DNA of 64,000 nucleotides from Symbiodinium microadriaticum (GCA_001939145.1 LSRX01000185.1:102205-166204); one strand, 5' to 3'; counted from the first letter of the stretch, positions 33,026-44,500 are shown. Translations and numbers: made by a program. Notes: a model not told the origin generated them from the sequence alone.

Positions 33026-33140
33026 TGTATGTATGTATGTGTGTGTGTGTGTATGTGTGTATGTGTGTATGTGTGTATGTGTGTATGTGTGTATGTGTGT
33101 ATGTATGTATGTATGTATGTATGTATGTATGTATGTATGT
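32968..33140. repeat. Compound (TA)n / (GTAT)n / (GTATGTGT)n microsatellite
   Basis: A TA tract, then GTAT tetramers, then a block of about seven 8-bp GTATGTGT units, then GTAT again. The purine-pyrimidine alternation could adopt Z-DNA. All six frames are open through it, which creates spurious Cys/Tyr/Val or His/Thr ORFs. Confidence 0.95.
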
Positions 33141-33880
33141 AGAATGGGTCGCCCTGGGAGTGCACTCCAGAAGAAAGTAGTACGAAGGCAAACCCAGTAT
33201 CCCACCTCCAACCCCCACAAGAAGCACCAACGCACGAAAACGCAGACCCGTCGGAGCCTGACATGGCTAGTAACCCTAATCGTGATCCTCCTAGAAGCCC
33301 TGTCGGTTCAAATCCTGACCCCCCCAACACTCCCAAGTATACGAAGCCTGATGCTAGGCGCCCTGCAGTTTGTCGTGCTGTGTGCAGAACCTCGCGGTTT
33401 TTGGAGTTTCTCTGCTTCTTCTCGGATTACGGTTCAGGTGGAGGGCTTGCCGCATGCTTCCGGAAGGTTGTGCTTCTAGGTTTTCTTGCAGTGTGCAGGC
33501 GCTATGGGGCTTCAAACCTGGACCGTAAACCGCGTCGAAGGCTCACGGCTTGCCAGCCTTGATGGAACAGTGAGGGCTTCAGGTGTTCAGGGCTGGGCGG
33601 CTGGGCTTTCCAAACGAAGGGTTTCGAGTATAAGCAGCTCCTCCTAGTCCTACTATCCGAAATCGAAGCCGGAAGCCCCAAACAAACACAAACAGCACAA
33701 GGGCAAAACTGGTAACCTGCTCAGAACCTGGGTTTTCAGTGCTTCGGATCCGAGGGCTTTGCGGGGCCTTTGAGTCTTAAAGCTTTCGAGATTCCGATCT
33801 GGGGGTGGGGTGGTCTCGAACATTGGAGCAAGGTCCCTTTGGCGTTTTGAGGGTTTAGGGTGTAGGGTCACAGCGTTGAT

Positions 33881-34009
33881 AGGGGACTCCTGTGGAGGGG
33901 ATCCTGTGGGTTTGCCCATGGGGCCTAATGGGGGCAAAGGGGAAGCCCATTAGGCCCCATTGGGCGCCATTGGCAAACCCACAAGGGGTCCCCTCCACAA
34001 AATTCCCCT
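33881..34009. mobile_element. Fold-back (MITE-like) element
   Basis: The left arm AGGGGACTCCTGTGGAGGGG pairs with the complement of the right end (CCCCTCCACA...TTCCCCT). The arms continue inward through GTGGGTTTGCC and CCCATTAGGCCCC around a short centre. About 130 bp, nearly fully self-complementary with some mismatches and gaps. No ORF. Confidence 0.7.
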
Positions 34010-34087
34010 CGCAACCCCGTGATAGGGTGTTCATCCCAACCATATTCTCAATGAATGACTGCTCTTTAATGTAAGTTCTTGTCTTAC

Positions 34088-34424
34088 ATCTAGGGTTAAA
34101 GGTCTCGCTGGGCATTTCCGACGTCATGGTCGGGTTTGCATTGCGGATACAAGCAAGCTTTGCGATGACTAGTCCCAGTATTGCCTTCATTGCTGCTGAA
34201 TGAAGTAGCTGTTCCTTGTGCTGGTACTTTGGTTCTGAGCATCGGTAGTACTCCGACTCTGTTCGCGCCTCGTAGGCGCGTACGATTCTCACAATGGCTT
34301 GTGCTGTCAGAACCGGAGTGTTTCTCAGCCTTTTGAACATCACCAACACCGTCATCGCCAGCACCATCGCCATTCCCAATCGAGAAACAGCAAAACCACC
34401 AACACCACTGAGCTTCAGATATTT
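34088..34424 (-). CDS. Probable exon of a membrane protein, unknown family
   Basis: In one minus frame, 112 codons are open from a CGAGGTGTAG acceptor-like site to GTAAGA. The peptide includes LGMAMVLAMTVLVMFKRLRN (possible membrane segment), TAQAIVRIVRAYEARTESEY, KYQHKEQLLHSAAMKAILGL and VIAKLACIRNANP. Composition is natural, with two helical or hydrophobic stretches. The acceptor lacks a good pyrimidine tract. The fold-back element lies just downstream. Confidence 0.38.
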
Positions 34425-35034
34425 CTACACCTCGGACTTTTGCACAGCCACGGTGCTCGTTGTTGGGGACTGGATTCACTTGCCAGCTTTACTGTGTAGT
34501 TCCAGCTTAACGGGACACAAAGCTTCCATATCGCAAGATACTCAGGGTATACCCTTCTGTGACCGGTTGCTCAGGAGGTCTTGCACCCTATTCAGGTTAA
34601 GTAGTCAGTGAGGTATAGGCATTCTTCTGCATACTTGCAGTGTTGGACTTTGCCGGCGGCGATCGAACATGCAGCGCCATTCCGTAGGCCAGTGCTTTGC
34701 ACAATCCGATCCATGCAGTCAGTAGAGAGCAGCCCAAGCCCGGAGCCCACATCTCCCTCCTGTCCCTCACCGTGACGTCACCTTACCACACGGACCTCGA
34801 TGGCAGCACTCAGCGTGCGCTGGTCGGCGTGGAGCCGCACAGCTCGGACCTGCAGCTGATCAGATTTGTGTGGGTAGGCCTCCCCCCGCAATGGTCAGGC
34901 GGAACGGGAGAGGGGGTGAAGGGGGTCTGTCGCGGCTCTAAGGTTTCGGATTTTCGGGCTTAAGGTGTAGGGTCCAGATTCAGACTACCCTGACTCAGAT
35001 CGCAACCCGACACCCGTATCCAAAACCCTCGTAT

Positions 35035-35115
35035 ATGTGTACTTATGTGTGTGACGTATGTACGTAGGTATGTACGTACGTATGTATATCTGTATGCATC
35101 TGTGCATTGGTGTAT
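35035..35115. repeat. Degenerate GTAT/GTAC microsatellite
   Basis: TATGTGTACTTATGTGTGTG followed by GTACGTAGGTATGTACGTAC-type words. Confidence 0.7.
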
Positions 35116-35498
35116 GTGTATGTACATGTTCCCGGATGGTAAGAGTGCAGCCTCTACATGTCTGTCCCGGTTTGTCTCTGCACGCTTGTAGCCTCGTCGA
35201 TCATGTCGAGGGCTTTGCTCCAATGGGTATCCTCCAAAGGCAACATTTTCTTGCAAGCCAGGCGCGCGAAGGAGCACTCACATTACTCCTGGTGTGCTTC
35301 AACTACACTGATCAAGGGCAGTCTCAGAAACTAGTGACTAGTGCGCCCCACTTAGAACCTTCAATATTAAGATGCTTGTGGAAGCACGCATCCAAGAAGC
35401 GTACCCTGGTTTGCTTAAGCACCACTTGTCACAAGGAGGCTGATCAAGGCCATGTATTCGAACGTTGATCTTTCTTGGTCGTGGTGGCTTCTGCTTAC

Positions 35499-36000
35499 AT
35501 GCTCGTGGCAGTTGATGATGAAGCAGAGGATGGTGATGCAGGATGAAGACAAACATGTTCGCGGTTGAGGTGTCTCCCCCAAAGGTTCTCCTGTCTCGCC
35601 TCCATCGTCGCAAGAATCGCACATACGAGCGCCAACTCTACTACACCAATAGCAACTGCGACCGCGAAGGCGACGGCGGCAACGAGGCACTTCTTCCACG
35701 CAACAGTGCGCCTCTACCCGACAATCATGTCATGGAGCCAAGGATGGAAGACTGGTGCAAGCCCTTGGGAGATGACCGAACCAGCCGAGCCTCCTAACTC
35801 TCAAGATTGCAAACCAAAGAACCTCGCGTGTCTTCTGTTGGAAGGCTTGCAGAAAGCAGGGCTCTCCCCTTCGGTCCCGGTCCTCTTCCAAGGTCATGAT
35901 GGCCTCGCGATAGGTGGCGATGTCCTCTCAGCGTAGAACTTGTCAGCCCAAATGGGTCTTGTTCCATAAAGTCGTTGCAGCTGCTCCCGAAGGCCCGAAC
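35499..36000 (-). pseudogene. Disrupted gene for a membrane protein, unknown family
   Basis: Three protein-like segments in different phases lie in order on the minus strand: REQLQRLYGTRPIWADKFYA; then DIATYREAIMTLEEDRDRRG continuing PCFLQAFQQKTRE; then SVISQGLAPVFHPWLHDMIV, a TAG at 35714-35716, and WKKCLVAAVAFAVAVAIGVV continuing ELALVCAILATMEARQENL, a clear transmembrane segment. The first two join if an AG is removed near 35937. The last segment ends at GTAAGC (35498 downward), a consensus donor. This is either a decayed gene or a spliced gene whose boundaries I have misjudged. Family not recognised. Confidence 0.42.
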
Positions 36001-38702
36001 ACCTCAAATGGCTTGACTGTTGTGATTGTGCAGAAGCCCGAATAGAGTTCACAGAACATTCCTGAATTGAGGATTTTCGGTGAAAATGTTCCTTCTGAGT
36101 TCGTTAGAGGCTTAGCGAGTCTCTGGGAAGGGCCGTTGAATACCTTTCCCGGGCAGACATGGCGGCACCCTGGAATACAACCAGTGCTGGCAAGAATCCT
36201 TACAACGCCCAAATCATGGGAATAATGCTGCATTTGTTGATGCAGTGCAGACTAAACCCATGACAGCCTGATACCTGCCACCAGTACTGATACACGTCTC
36301 GGGCTCCCACAGCTTCAAGCCGCGACTCCTGCTGAGCTTACAGGGTGCAGCTGCGCTCAGGCGTGCGGGGCTTTAGCGCAGAAGCTTCTTGTGTGGCCGC
36401 TTTGGTTGCAAAGCCAACATTGGTAGAGTTTCCAGAGGTTCTCACGCCTTGGTATATTTTGTGAATCTTGTTTTTCTAGATGCAAGCATCACTGCAACAA
36501 GTACAAGTGCGTTTGCCCGCCCGAGTTTTGCGATTGGCGAGGTTTCATCAGAGCCAGCACAATGATACTTAAGTGTGTGAGAAACTATGACGAATCTGTT
36601 GCATAGGGGTCAACAACCAACCACCCGGGATTACTAACTGACTTAGTGAATCTTGAGGAGACCGCTAACAGGACCATCGTGTGGGGGCTGGGGGCCCTCG
36701 TGCAGGGGGTTCCCCAACTGAGGGTCCATTGCAGGAGTGACGTGCTCAGGCGTGGCATACTGTTCGGGTCGAAGTTCCAGGGGACCTAACGAAAGGAATC
36801 ACAGTTGGGAGACCTGCTGTGTCCTTCGAATCGCAGCAGGCAAGGGGGGCGACCGAGGGCTTTGAATTGTGTTTCTTACGTTGTCACGAGCCGAAGCAAT
36901 CACTGATGTTATCTTGTTATGGCTGTGCCGTTGGTGTTGTCATACAACTGCTGTTTGGCTGTCATCGTTCCTTGCTCAACACCTCGACGCACACAAGGGT
37001 GCATCCTGCTCCGCCACACGGCAGGTCAGTCGGGAGGGGCCCTTGCACCATGTCGCGTGCTATGACCCGGCTCCAAACCTAAACCGAAACCCTGAATGTC
37101 CGACCGGGGGATCGTGAACCCATAAATTGCAAGGTTGACTAAACCCTACTTAAACCGCAACTCTGGACCCTAAACTCCGACCTTCAAGAACCGTACTTAG
37201 TATGTCACCCTTCTTCCACGTGAGTCTCCTGTAACCACGACCCAAAAACACATCAAAGGAGTGCTAACTTACCGAACGCCCAACTATCTGAGCCCATGAC
37301 GGTCCTTCATCAGCCCCAAACCCTCAATGACACCACCCAAGCACAGCGTCGAAGCCTGCATCTCCTCCAGGATACCCAGCGACAGCCTTGCGAGAGTTCA
37401 AGCCACTGATTGAATTGGGGATTTTTGTTGGAGTGTTGGGGGTAAGGGATTTCGGAAGTCGTGTCTGGGCTAGGGGAGGGCTTGGAGTTTTGAAGCTTAA
37501 GATTTCCCCAGCCGGCAACCTCGAGTGGTAAATCTTGAGCTTTGCTGGACGCATCTCCTTGCGCACACTAAATTCAGAAGTGCTCAAACCAGATCAAAGA
37601 CTGAATCGACAGCCCATTACCATGAAACCAGGTGTATCCTGTACATCGTCATGTCGCTGCACAAAGCCGCCAGAAGAATTAAACTGCAAACACACATTCG
37701 GGCGGGTATGATTATAGACATGCCAGCGTAAAGAGAACAAGAAGACTTTTGTCCGGATGGCCACGTGGTGCGGGTCGAAAAGTGTTCCCGGGGACGCAGC
37801 CGCAGCTGTGGCGCGGTGTTCACTTTGTGCTCGCATCTTGTTGCTCAGAGAGGATCAGCCGGGATTCGTTGTACAATTGATTTTAAAACATGGGCCACTT
37901 GTCGGCCTCCAACAGCATGTTTGGGAGAAATGTTGTGCGTCCTCAGGAATTCCGCCAGTTGGGGCACAGCACTTGGGCCTTTGTCCGAACTCAGCCAGTA
38001 CTTGGGGGGAAGCGATTTGGTGGTTGCCTGACCGTCTCTTGGTATCCTGGCGGCCTCTGACTAATCTCCCGCCGTTTCACTGGCTTTTTCGTCTCCTGGT
38101 TGTTGTAGTCGTCCTGGTCGTCCAGGTCCTACCGGTCGTGGGCTTCATGGTCGTCATGGGCATCGTCGCACTCAGTTACTTTTTGTGCATCTACACTTGC
38201 ATAATCTCGAATCAAGGATCTACCTACACCCGAAGCTTTCCAGGCGGTTTCCGCCTCCAACGGCCGTCTGCCTGCAGCACGGACACCACCGCGGTGAACG
38301 TCGGCCTGCTGTCGTCCACTCTACCCAGGACTCTGCAGATAGATCGCTGGATACCTACTTGGCGGGCTCTAGTTTTTGGATCCTGACAGGTTTCAGACCT
38401 GAGCCACTGAAAACCCTACATCCTTTCGTTCGCATGCGGCCTGCAGCCGCTCTGCTGGGGAAGAATCTCTATGTTTGCCATACTTGTAAGGCACAGGGTT
38501 TTGAAAACCCCGGAGATAGGGAACTGAACGCGCCAGGATTTAGTGTAGTTGGCAACAGGGAAAGAATATTGCTGGTTCTTCGAACCCATGTATTACATGA
38601 TGGCGACATAGTTATAAAGGGACAATAAGGGAACATGATTACGAGTTGTTGTTCGGCCCCAACAGTACTACTAATCATAATCGTGTTTACAAGACTTTGT
38701 CA

Positions 38703-38738
<36 letters not shown>

Positions 38739-38755
38739 NGATAGATAGATAGATA
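38703..38755. repeat. (TAC)n, N, (GATA)n microsatellite
   Basis: A TAC trinucleotide run stops at an N (38739) and is followed by GATA units, so the junction is an unresolved join. Confidence 0.9.
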
Positions 38756-38837
38756 GTCGGGACCCTCATGTTAAGGCCCGTAAGAAAAAGGGGGTTTGTT
38801 AAGAGAACCCTTGGGGTAGCCTATTAACAGGGTTTAT

Positions 38838-38839
38838 CA

Positions 38840-38885
<46 letters not shown>

Positions 38886-38912
38886 GCTACTACTACTACT
38901 ACTACTACTACT
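38838..38912. repeat. (TAC)n microsatellite
   Basis: About 25 TAC units with TGC interruptions, followed by AT-rich DNA to 38985. Confidence 0.9.
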
Positions 38913-39161
38913 TCTGCTACTAAAAATAGAATAAAAATATTAACAATGATAATAATAGTAACAACAATCATACAACGAACAAATACTAACGCCAAGCAGT
39001 CCATGGTGCAAGGAGGGCCCTTTTCTGCTCGGCTCAGTTTCGGGTCACCTCGGCTCCCTCCTGCGCTGTGCCGGTGCCGGGAGGCCAAGAGCCCAGGGAA
39101 CCGAAGGCCCCGGAACATCCCAGGGTTTCGGCACATGCCTAGCGAGCTTCCTGGTACGAGG

Positions 39162-39228
39162 GTTTAGGGATAAGGGTTTGGATAAGGATTTAGGGAGTAG
39201 GGTTTTAGGGTTTAGGGATTAGGGAGGT
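39162..39228. repeat. Telomere-like island (TTTAGGG variants)
   Basis: Imperfect TTTAGGG, TTAGGGA and TAGGGTTTT words in a row. A reverse-orientation run (CTAAACCCTAAACCCTAA) lies at 39462-39480. Confidence 0.75.
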
Positions 39229-39273
39229 TGAAGGCTTGGGGGTTTTTCTGGGTTTCGATTCCTGATTTTTTTA

Positions 39274-39407
39274 GGGGGTGCCGCACCCAAGAAGTTCGAG
39301 GCCTTCAAGTCTCCAGGAAGTGCCAGGGTCTTCCAAGCCACAGCTGCTGGAGTCCTCTAAGCCATATGTCTTCAACTTCCATCTTTGTTCTTCATGTTCC
39401 TACTGAG
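39274..39407 (+). CDS. Candidate exon, unknown protein
   Basis: CCTGATTTTTTTAG precedes 39274, and GTGAGC follows GAG at 39407. One frame is open across the 134 bases (CRTQEVRGLQVSRKCQGLPS, then HMSSTSIFVLHVPTE) and ends in phase 0. A 93-base intron and a phase-0 microexon follow. Composition is Ser/Cys-rich; no family. Confidence 0.35.
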
Positions 39408-39500
39408 GTGAGCATGCCCTTTCACACGCAGGTGCAAAATACTGGCACAGTTCATTACTCGCTAAACCCTAAACCCTAACCCCCCCCACTTCTTCCACAG

Positions 39501-39524
39501 TGTTTTGGCACAGCTCTTTCTCCC
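39501..39524 (+). CDS. Candidate 24-nt microexon
   Basis: Preceded by CCCCCCCACTTCTTCCACAG, a strong acceptor, and followed by GTAAGTC, a strong donor. It encodes eight residues (CFGTALSP) and keeps the phase of the exon at 39274-39407. Confidence 0.35.
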
Positions 39525-40382
39525 GTAAGTCTCGGACCTGGGGGCCTTGAGCGCTTGTGCGAGTCCCAGGGCCCAGCTTGATTTCCAATCTTATTTCTTA
39601 TGATGATATGACTATATTAGACTTTTCTGAGTAGTGTTACTCCGCTCTTTCTTATGGTTATGATATGATGATTCTAATTCATAAAACCTGAGGAAACATA
39701 TTTCAGAGCCCCACAAAAGCACACATGAGTAGGTACGTCTACGGCCCCACAAAGGGAATTACAACAGTTGCTCAGTGCGCCGACTAATTCAGGGCTCTAA
39801 GAGTGCGCCGCGGTACAAGAAATCCAGGGTTTGAAAGCTTCGGGTTGGTACGAAGCTTGCGGCTTCGTGATCGCGATGGCGACCCCGCCATCTCTATGCG
39901 GCAACTCTTGCATACTATGCTATGCTACAGCATGTCAGAACCGGACACACAAAATATGTTATATAATATCATATTACATGAGATGATATGATGTCATCAT
40001 ATTGCTATATTATTATAGCATCTTATATTATATGTGCCAGAGAAGCTTTGCAACGTCGGCTGTTGCGGACTCTTGGCTTGCATCCTGGCTAACAAAACAT
40101 TTGTTTGCTTCAGCCTCGATTACTTCACCTACCAGGTACCATCCTGTATTGGGGGAAAATATTTTTTAATATGCATAGGGATAGACGGTTTCCGATTCAA
40201 ACTCGTGACGTCCCCCAAGACTCACGGAAATGGAGGGTTAAAGAAGCTTCTGAGTATATTCTACCTAGCTTCTCGGAACCCAACAGTTACGTCTTGGGAG
40301 AGCTGAGGCCTTTAAGTTCACCGACGGAGTTCCGTCCTTTGGCCCGAGCTATGATCAGATGTTCAGAAACTTTGGGGTTTTG

Positions 40383-40421
40383 CTTCCCACCTAGCTAGGA
40401 CGAAGCCCGCATTGCAGGGTA
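40383..40421 (+). repeat. Dispersed 39-bp repeat with CCTAGCTAGG core, copy 1
   Basis: CCTAGCTAGGACGAAGCCCG followed by CATTGCAGGGTA. It matches 58674-58712 apart from a one-base deletion and a few changes. The core is a perfect palindrome. Confidence 0.6.
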
Positions 40422-42182
40422 CAGAAACTTAGGATTCAGGGGTTGGGTTCCGATATTCTGATGCGAGGGAGGCAGCTTCAAAACGCGTGGAAGCTGCCGC
40501 TTCAGGGTTTAGAGCAACCGATACGAAAACCCTCCAAACGAACCGAGTGAGACGTTCTGGCTCTGTTCTAGTGGAGCTTGCTGCTGCAGGGTAACCTCGA
40601 CCGTCTTCGAAAGGCAGACATGCCCTGGCTGAAGCAAATCCGCATAACAGGGGCCCAAGAGAGCACAAAGCGACGGGTCATGTTTGCTGGCGCATCACTG
40701 TCACTCAAACCACTAGCAAGGAAACCTTATGTCCGAAACCCAAATGGCTAGACACCCTGAAACCGAAAGAATGAACCCTCAGTCCTGAATCCAGTACATG
40801 TGCTTCCTTGGGCCTCTATCATAAGGGTCGCCCGGACGCTGCAAATATTTGGCTCTTTGCTGAATACGGGCCTTGCCGTGCATTTCCTACAAGCGGAAGT
40901 GTGCCTCTCCTTTACACTTCCGTACTGAAATAACATGAAGCAACGTTAAGTACGGCCTTCGCAGTAAGCACTTACTAGTAAGGTCCTGGGCATTTGGGAG
41001 TTCGCGCAAACAAGAGATTCCAAGAGAGGTGCGCAACAATCGGGTGCCGAACAAGAGTGCTCAAAACAAGTGTATTGCTTTTGGGGCTACTACCTAGAAG
41101 CAAAACCGGCAAGCACGTCTCTCTCTGCAACAAGCGCACTTGTTCCAACTGGGCTCAAGTCTTGCCAAGCCTCCTTAAATCCTAAACCCTAAAATTTAGC
41201 CAAAAAAGGGAACTGCAAACTCCAAGAGTGCCAGATGTTTTGCTTTGCAGTGCTCCGGGAACTCACAGCATCTCGCGGTTTCAAACTTCAGCAAACGGCC
41301 CGGGAGATCCTTAGCTGACCTGAGTGTCAGAATGGAGGGCGCTTTGGGTTTCTTGGGTCCGAAACCCTTGAACACGCCTTGCCACGAGGTTCGGCGCCTC
41401 CTCAATCTTCATCCTTATGCTTATGCTTGCCGCCTTTCTTTCCCTGGCGACCATGTAAGGCTCTTTGGATTTCCGGGTATTTGAAGTCCTTGCCGTTTCG
41501 GATTCTCCGGAATCTACCAGCCGTTGTTGACGTTGGTAAGTTTCTTGAGGTGTCAAGGACGGAAGTCTCGGGGCTTTAGCCCGCTTCTCTTCTGGGGTTC
41601 AGTTCAAACTGAAAGGCCATAGGCGTCACGATTAGGGGTCGGGACGATTGGCTTCCGAGAAGGGTAAAGCAAGCCAGGGGACTGAACGTTGCTCACCATG
41701 ATTTCTTTTTGCGGTGCTGGCACAACGGTGACAGCAAAAAACGAAACCCCGACTGCAGACTGGGTGGGTTCTTTGAGCCTGTAAGGCCACCCAGACAAGA
41801 CGGCAAGTAACAGTCAGTACACATAGAGGTACAGTAGGAAACAGATAGACGCCCGAAAATACATGAAACCACCTTACTGCAACACCCTACTCACATCCAG
41901 AATCGCTAAGTCAGCTGAAAGAGCTGTCAATCTCTCAAACCCTACGGTCGATCCCGGAAACCTACCTCTCTTCGAAGCCCCAAGACCAAAACCCAGACGC
42001 CGAACTACCCAAGTTACAACAAGCAGGGACGCTTCCTGAAGCCTGGAGGCGTAGAGTTCTCTTGCCTAAGGATTTTTGGGTTTTCAGGGGTTCTGTGGCT
42101 CAAGGCCTCGCGTGCGGGTTTCAGAAAGCATATGATTCAAAGGGATGTCGTTTGTTCTTTGTGGTTGGGAAGACCGACAAGA

Positions 42183-42185
42183 AAG

Positions 42186-42221
<36 letters not shown>

Positions 42222-42280
42222 TACTATATGCATTTATACATATATGGAAAAGATACCTCTATATATATATATATGTATAT
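42183..42280. repeat. (TA)n microsatellite, two blocks
   Basis: TA runs at about 42188-42220 and 42257-42273, separated by AT-rich sequence. Confidence 0.9.
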
Positions 42281-42603
42281 CTAAACCCTCCCTCGGTGGC
42301 CTTACCCTTGCCTTTGCCCTTTCCTTTGCCCTTCTCCTTGCCCTTGTCCTTGCCCTTTGGCTTTGGGTTCTCCCAGGCCTCTTTGAGTTTCCTGATGCCA
42401 AAGCATGCCCAAAGCTTGCCCTTACTTCACCAATAAGCCAGTGAAATGCAAGGTTAAACTTTCAGATTACTACTAAACTATAAGAGCCCGAAAAGTTTAA
42501 AGGTTGGGCATTGGGGAACTAAGCGCAAGGGTACCAGAGGGGTGGGTGGGGTGGCTTGGCTTTGCAAGGTAACCGGAGTGTTGTGAACTCCAGGATCCTC
42601 CGT

Positions 42604-42720
42604 ATGGGTAGTTCTCTAAAGTAGGGCCCCCTTTTTAAGGGTCCCTTTTCATAAGGGTGCCGTACTATAATGGGGACCTAAAAAGGGACCCTAATTTAGA
42701 CAACTACCCGAACTACCCAT
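42604..42720 (+). mobile_element. MITE-like element, family B copy 1
   Basis: Ends are inverted repeats: ATGGGTAGTTCTCTAAA on the left, TTTAGACAACTACC...CTACCCAT on the right. The interior (CCCTTTTCATAAGGGTGCCG) also occurs, reverse-complemented, in the copy at 54131-54276, and the two align over nearly their whole length. No ORF. TA-containing flanks suggest a TA target site. Confidence 0.75.
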
Positions 42721-42777
42721 ATCGAAGCGGAATTAGCGGGGCTTTCGTAGTAGATGGATCGTTCTCCAAAGCAGGGG

Positions 42778-43005
42778 TCTTTCTTGTCAGAGTGTGGAGA
42801 TCAACGCCTTGCCCGAATGGGCAGGGCCGTCAACGAAAACATACTACGGCTGATGATATAAGCCCTGCATTACCCATAATAAGGTATATACCATAATTCC
42901 CATAGTTTAGGGTCCTTGAGGTAATGCAGATGTATATCATCAACCGTAGTGCTGGGGAGCCGTTGGGCAGAAGCCTTGATCTCAATCTCTGACACAAAAT
43001 TCAAA
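42778..43005. mobile_element. Fold-back element of about 230 bp
   Basis: The left segment (TGTCAGAG..GGAGATCAA..GCCTTGCCC, then ACTACGGCTGATGATATA..TGCATTACC) is mirrored on the right (GGTAATGCA..TATATCATCAACCGTAGT, then GGGCAGAAGCCTTGATCTCA..CTCTGACA). The centre is AT-rich (GGTATATACC). Arms are roughly 100 bp with mismatches. No coding capacity. Confidence 0.7.
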
Positions 43006-43569
43006 ATTCAGTCCCTTAGAACCCTTGAAAGAGTTGGGTACGTAATATGGCATGTTGAGGGGTGTAGGGTTTCACTGTGCCCCAGCCCTTGAGCCATCCA
43101 ACCCACACATTGCTTACAGTGTTCAATCTTTCCTAAAATGCCGCCCCTTGCGCATCGCAAGTCCCTGAATCTCTGCAAGCCCAGGTCTCAGCGAGTCCTG
43201 ACATCTCCGTTGCTCCCATCCCAGGACCTGAAGCCCTAAGCCTGGCACAATATAAAGGGCCCAAAACCTGGAGCAGGTTTGATTAGGGCGGATTCATAGC
43301 TCCTATCGATATACTTCAACTGGTCCGGCCCGGCACCTTAAACCTCGAAGAAAGCGTATACAGAGGCCCTAAGGCGAAATTGGACGTCCACCTGTTTGTC
43401 TCTTCCCAGTAAGCCTCTTCGGCCTGGCTTTTGCGATTGACAAGGAGGTAGGCTTCGTAAGCTTCACGGATTTGAACTTCGGCTTTGCCTTTTGTCTGTT
43501 CCCCTCTCTGGGTTTGGGTTTTACGCTCTCACAACTCGGACATGCCAGGCGAGGTTCATGGGTTTTAGG

Positions 43570-43606
43570 TTTTCGACTCTCATGCTCGCACAAGGCCGGC
43601 AAGGCT
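43570..43606 (+). repeat. Dispersed 37-bp repeat, copy 3
   Basis: Differs from 3914-3950 at about three positions. A telomere-like TTTTAGGTTTT precedes it here, as near 3905. Confidence 0.7.
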
Positions 43607-43914
43607 CCGCATCGCTCTGTCTCCGCTGCAGCGAGCGTCCACCGCACTTAGACACAACAACAAAACAAGACCAGTAAGATAACCTAAATGCAAGGGTGAT
43701 AGAAGGTTTAGTAGCCATCACTTTTTTTTGCTTAGCCAGGCTTAAGGGTTTCGGGGAAACAGAACAACATGAGACACAGCCGCACTGGTCTGTGCACACC
43801 AGATAACACAGCAGATAACACAGCACACTCATACTCTCACATCAAACAGAAAGCCGCAGTGCACAAAAATGTCTACAGCAATACATTGTACTGACACTCA
43901 CAATGTAAAAGGGC

Positions 43915-43945
43915 AAGCGCGCACGCACGCACACGCGCGCGCGCA

Positions 43946-43978
<33 letters not shown>

Positions 43979-44064
43979 CACACACACAACACACACACAA
44001 CACACACACACACACACAACACACACACAACACACACACACAACACACACACAACACACACACA
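43915..44064. repeat. (CA)n / (CACACAA)n microsatellite
   Basis: GCGCACGC units, then CA repeats broken regularly by CAACACAC, ending at the assembly gap. Confidence 0.95.
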
Positions 44065-44307
44065 NNNNNNNNNNNNNNNNNNNNNNNNNNNNNNNNNNNN
44101 NNNNNNNNNNNNNNNNNNNNNNNNNNNNNNNNNNNNNNNNNNNNNNNNNNNNNNNNNNNNNNNNNNNNNNNNNNNNNNNNNNNNNNNNNNNNNNNNNNNN
44201 NNNNNNNNNNNNNNNNNNNNNNNNNNNNNNNNNNNNNNNNNNNNNNNNNNNNNNNNNNNNNNNNNNNNNNNNNNNNNNNNNNNNNNNNNNNNNNNNNNNN
44301 NNNNNNN
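44065..44307. other. Assembly gap (243 Ns)
   Basis: A run of N inside a simple repeat: CA repeat on the left, CCCA/CGCA repeat on the right. Its true length is unknown. Confidence 1.
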
Positions 44308-44500
44308 CCACCCACCCACCCATCTACCCACGCACGCACGCACGCACGCACGCATGCATCCATGCCTGCATGCATGCGCACATACATGAACGCATGCCTG
44401 CCGCCTCCCTGCCCGCCTCCGGACCTCCCTACCTCTACCTTTCTGCCTACCTGCCTACCTGCCTCCCTACCTGGCATGTTGCATTCGTATTGTGAGTGCT
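44308..44500. repeat. CCCA, CGCA, TGCA and CTGC tetranucleotide repeats
   Basis: Successive blocks of four-base units that drift into each other. Confidence 0.85.

Noticed and set aside
33280-33330. GGTTCAAATCC, like a tRNA B box
   Set aside because: No A box at the right distance and no cloverleaf could be formed.
32875-33480. ORFs rich in Tyr/Val/Cys/Met or His/Thr/Ile on both strands
   Set aside because: They are translations of the (TA)n/(GTAT)n/(GTATGTGT)n microsatellite, open in all frames.
40040-40134. Possible exon ending CTACCAG/GTACC
   Set aside because: The frame is Cys/Leu-rich and short, and the acceptor is poor; not enough to call.
42095-42110. GTGGCTCAAGG, partly like the end of the dinoflagellate spliced leader
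   Set aside because: The conserved CCGTAGCCATTTTGGCTCAAG is not present; only the last eight or nine bases agree. The same holds near 32028.
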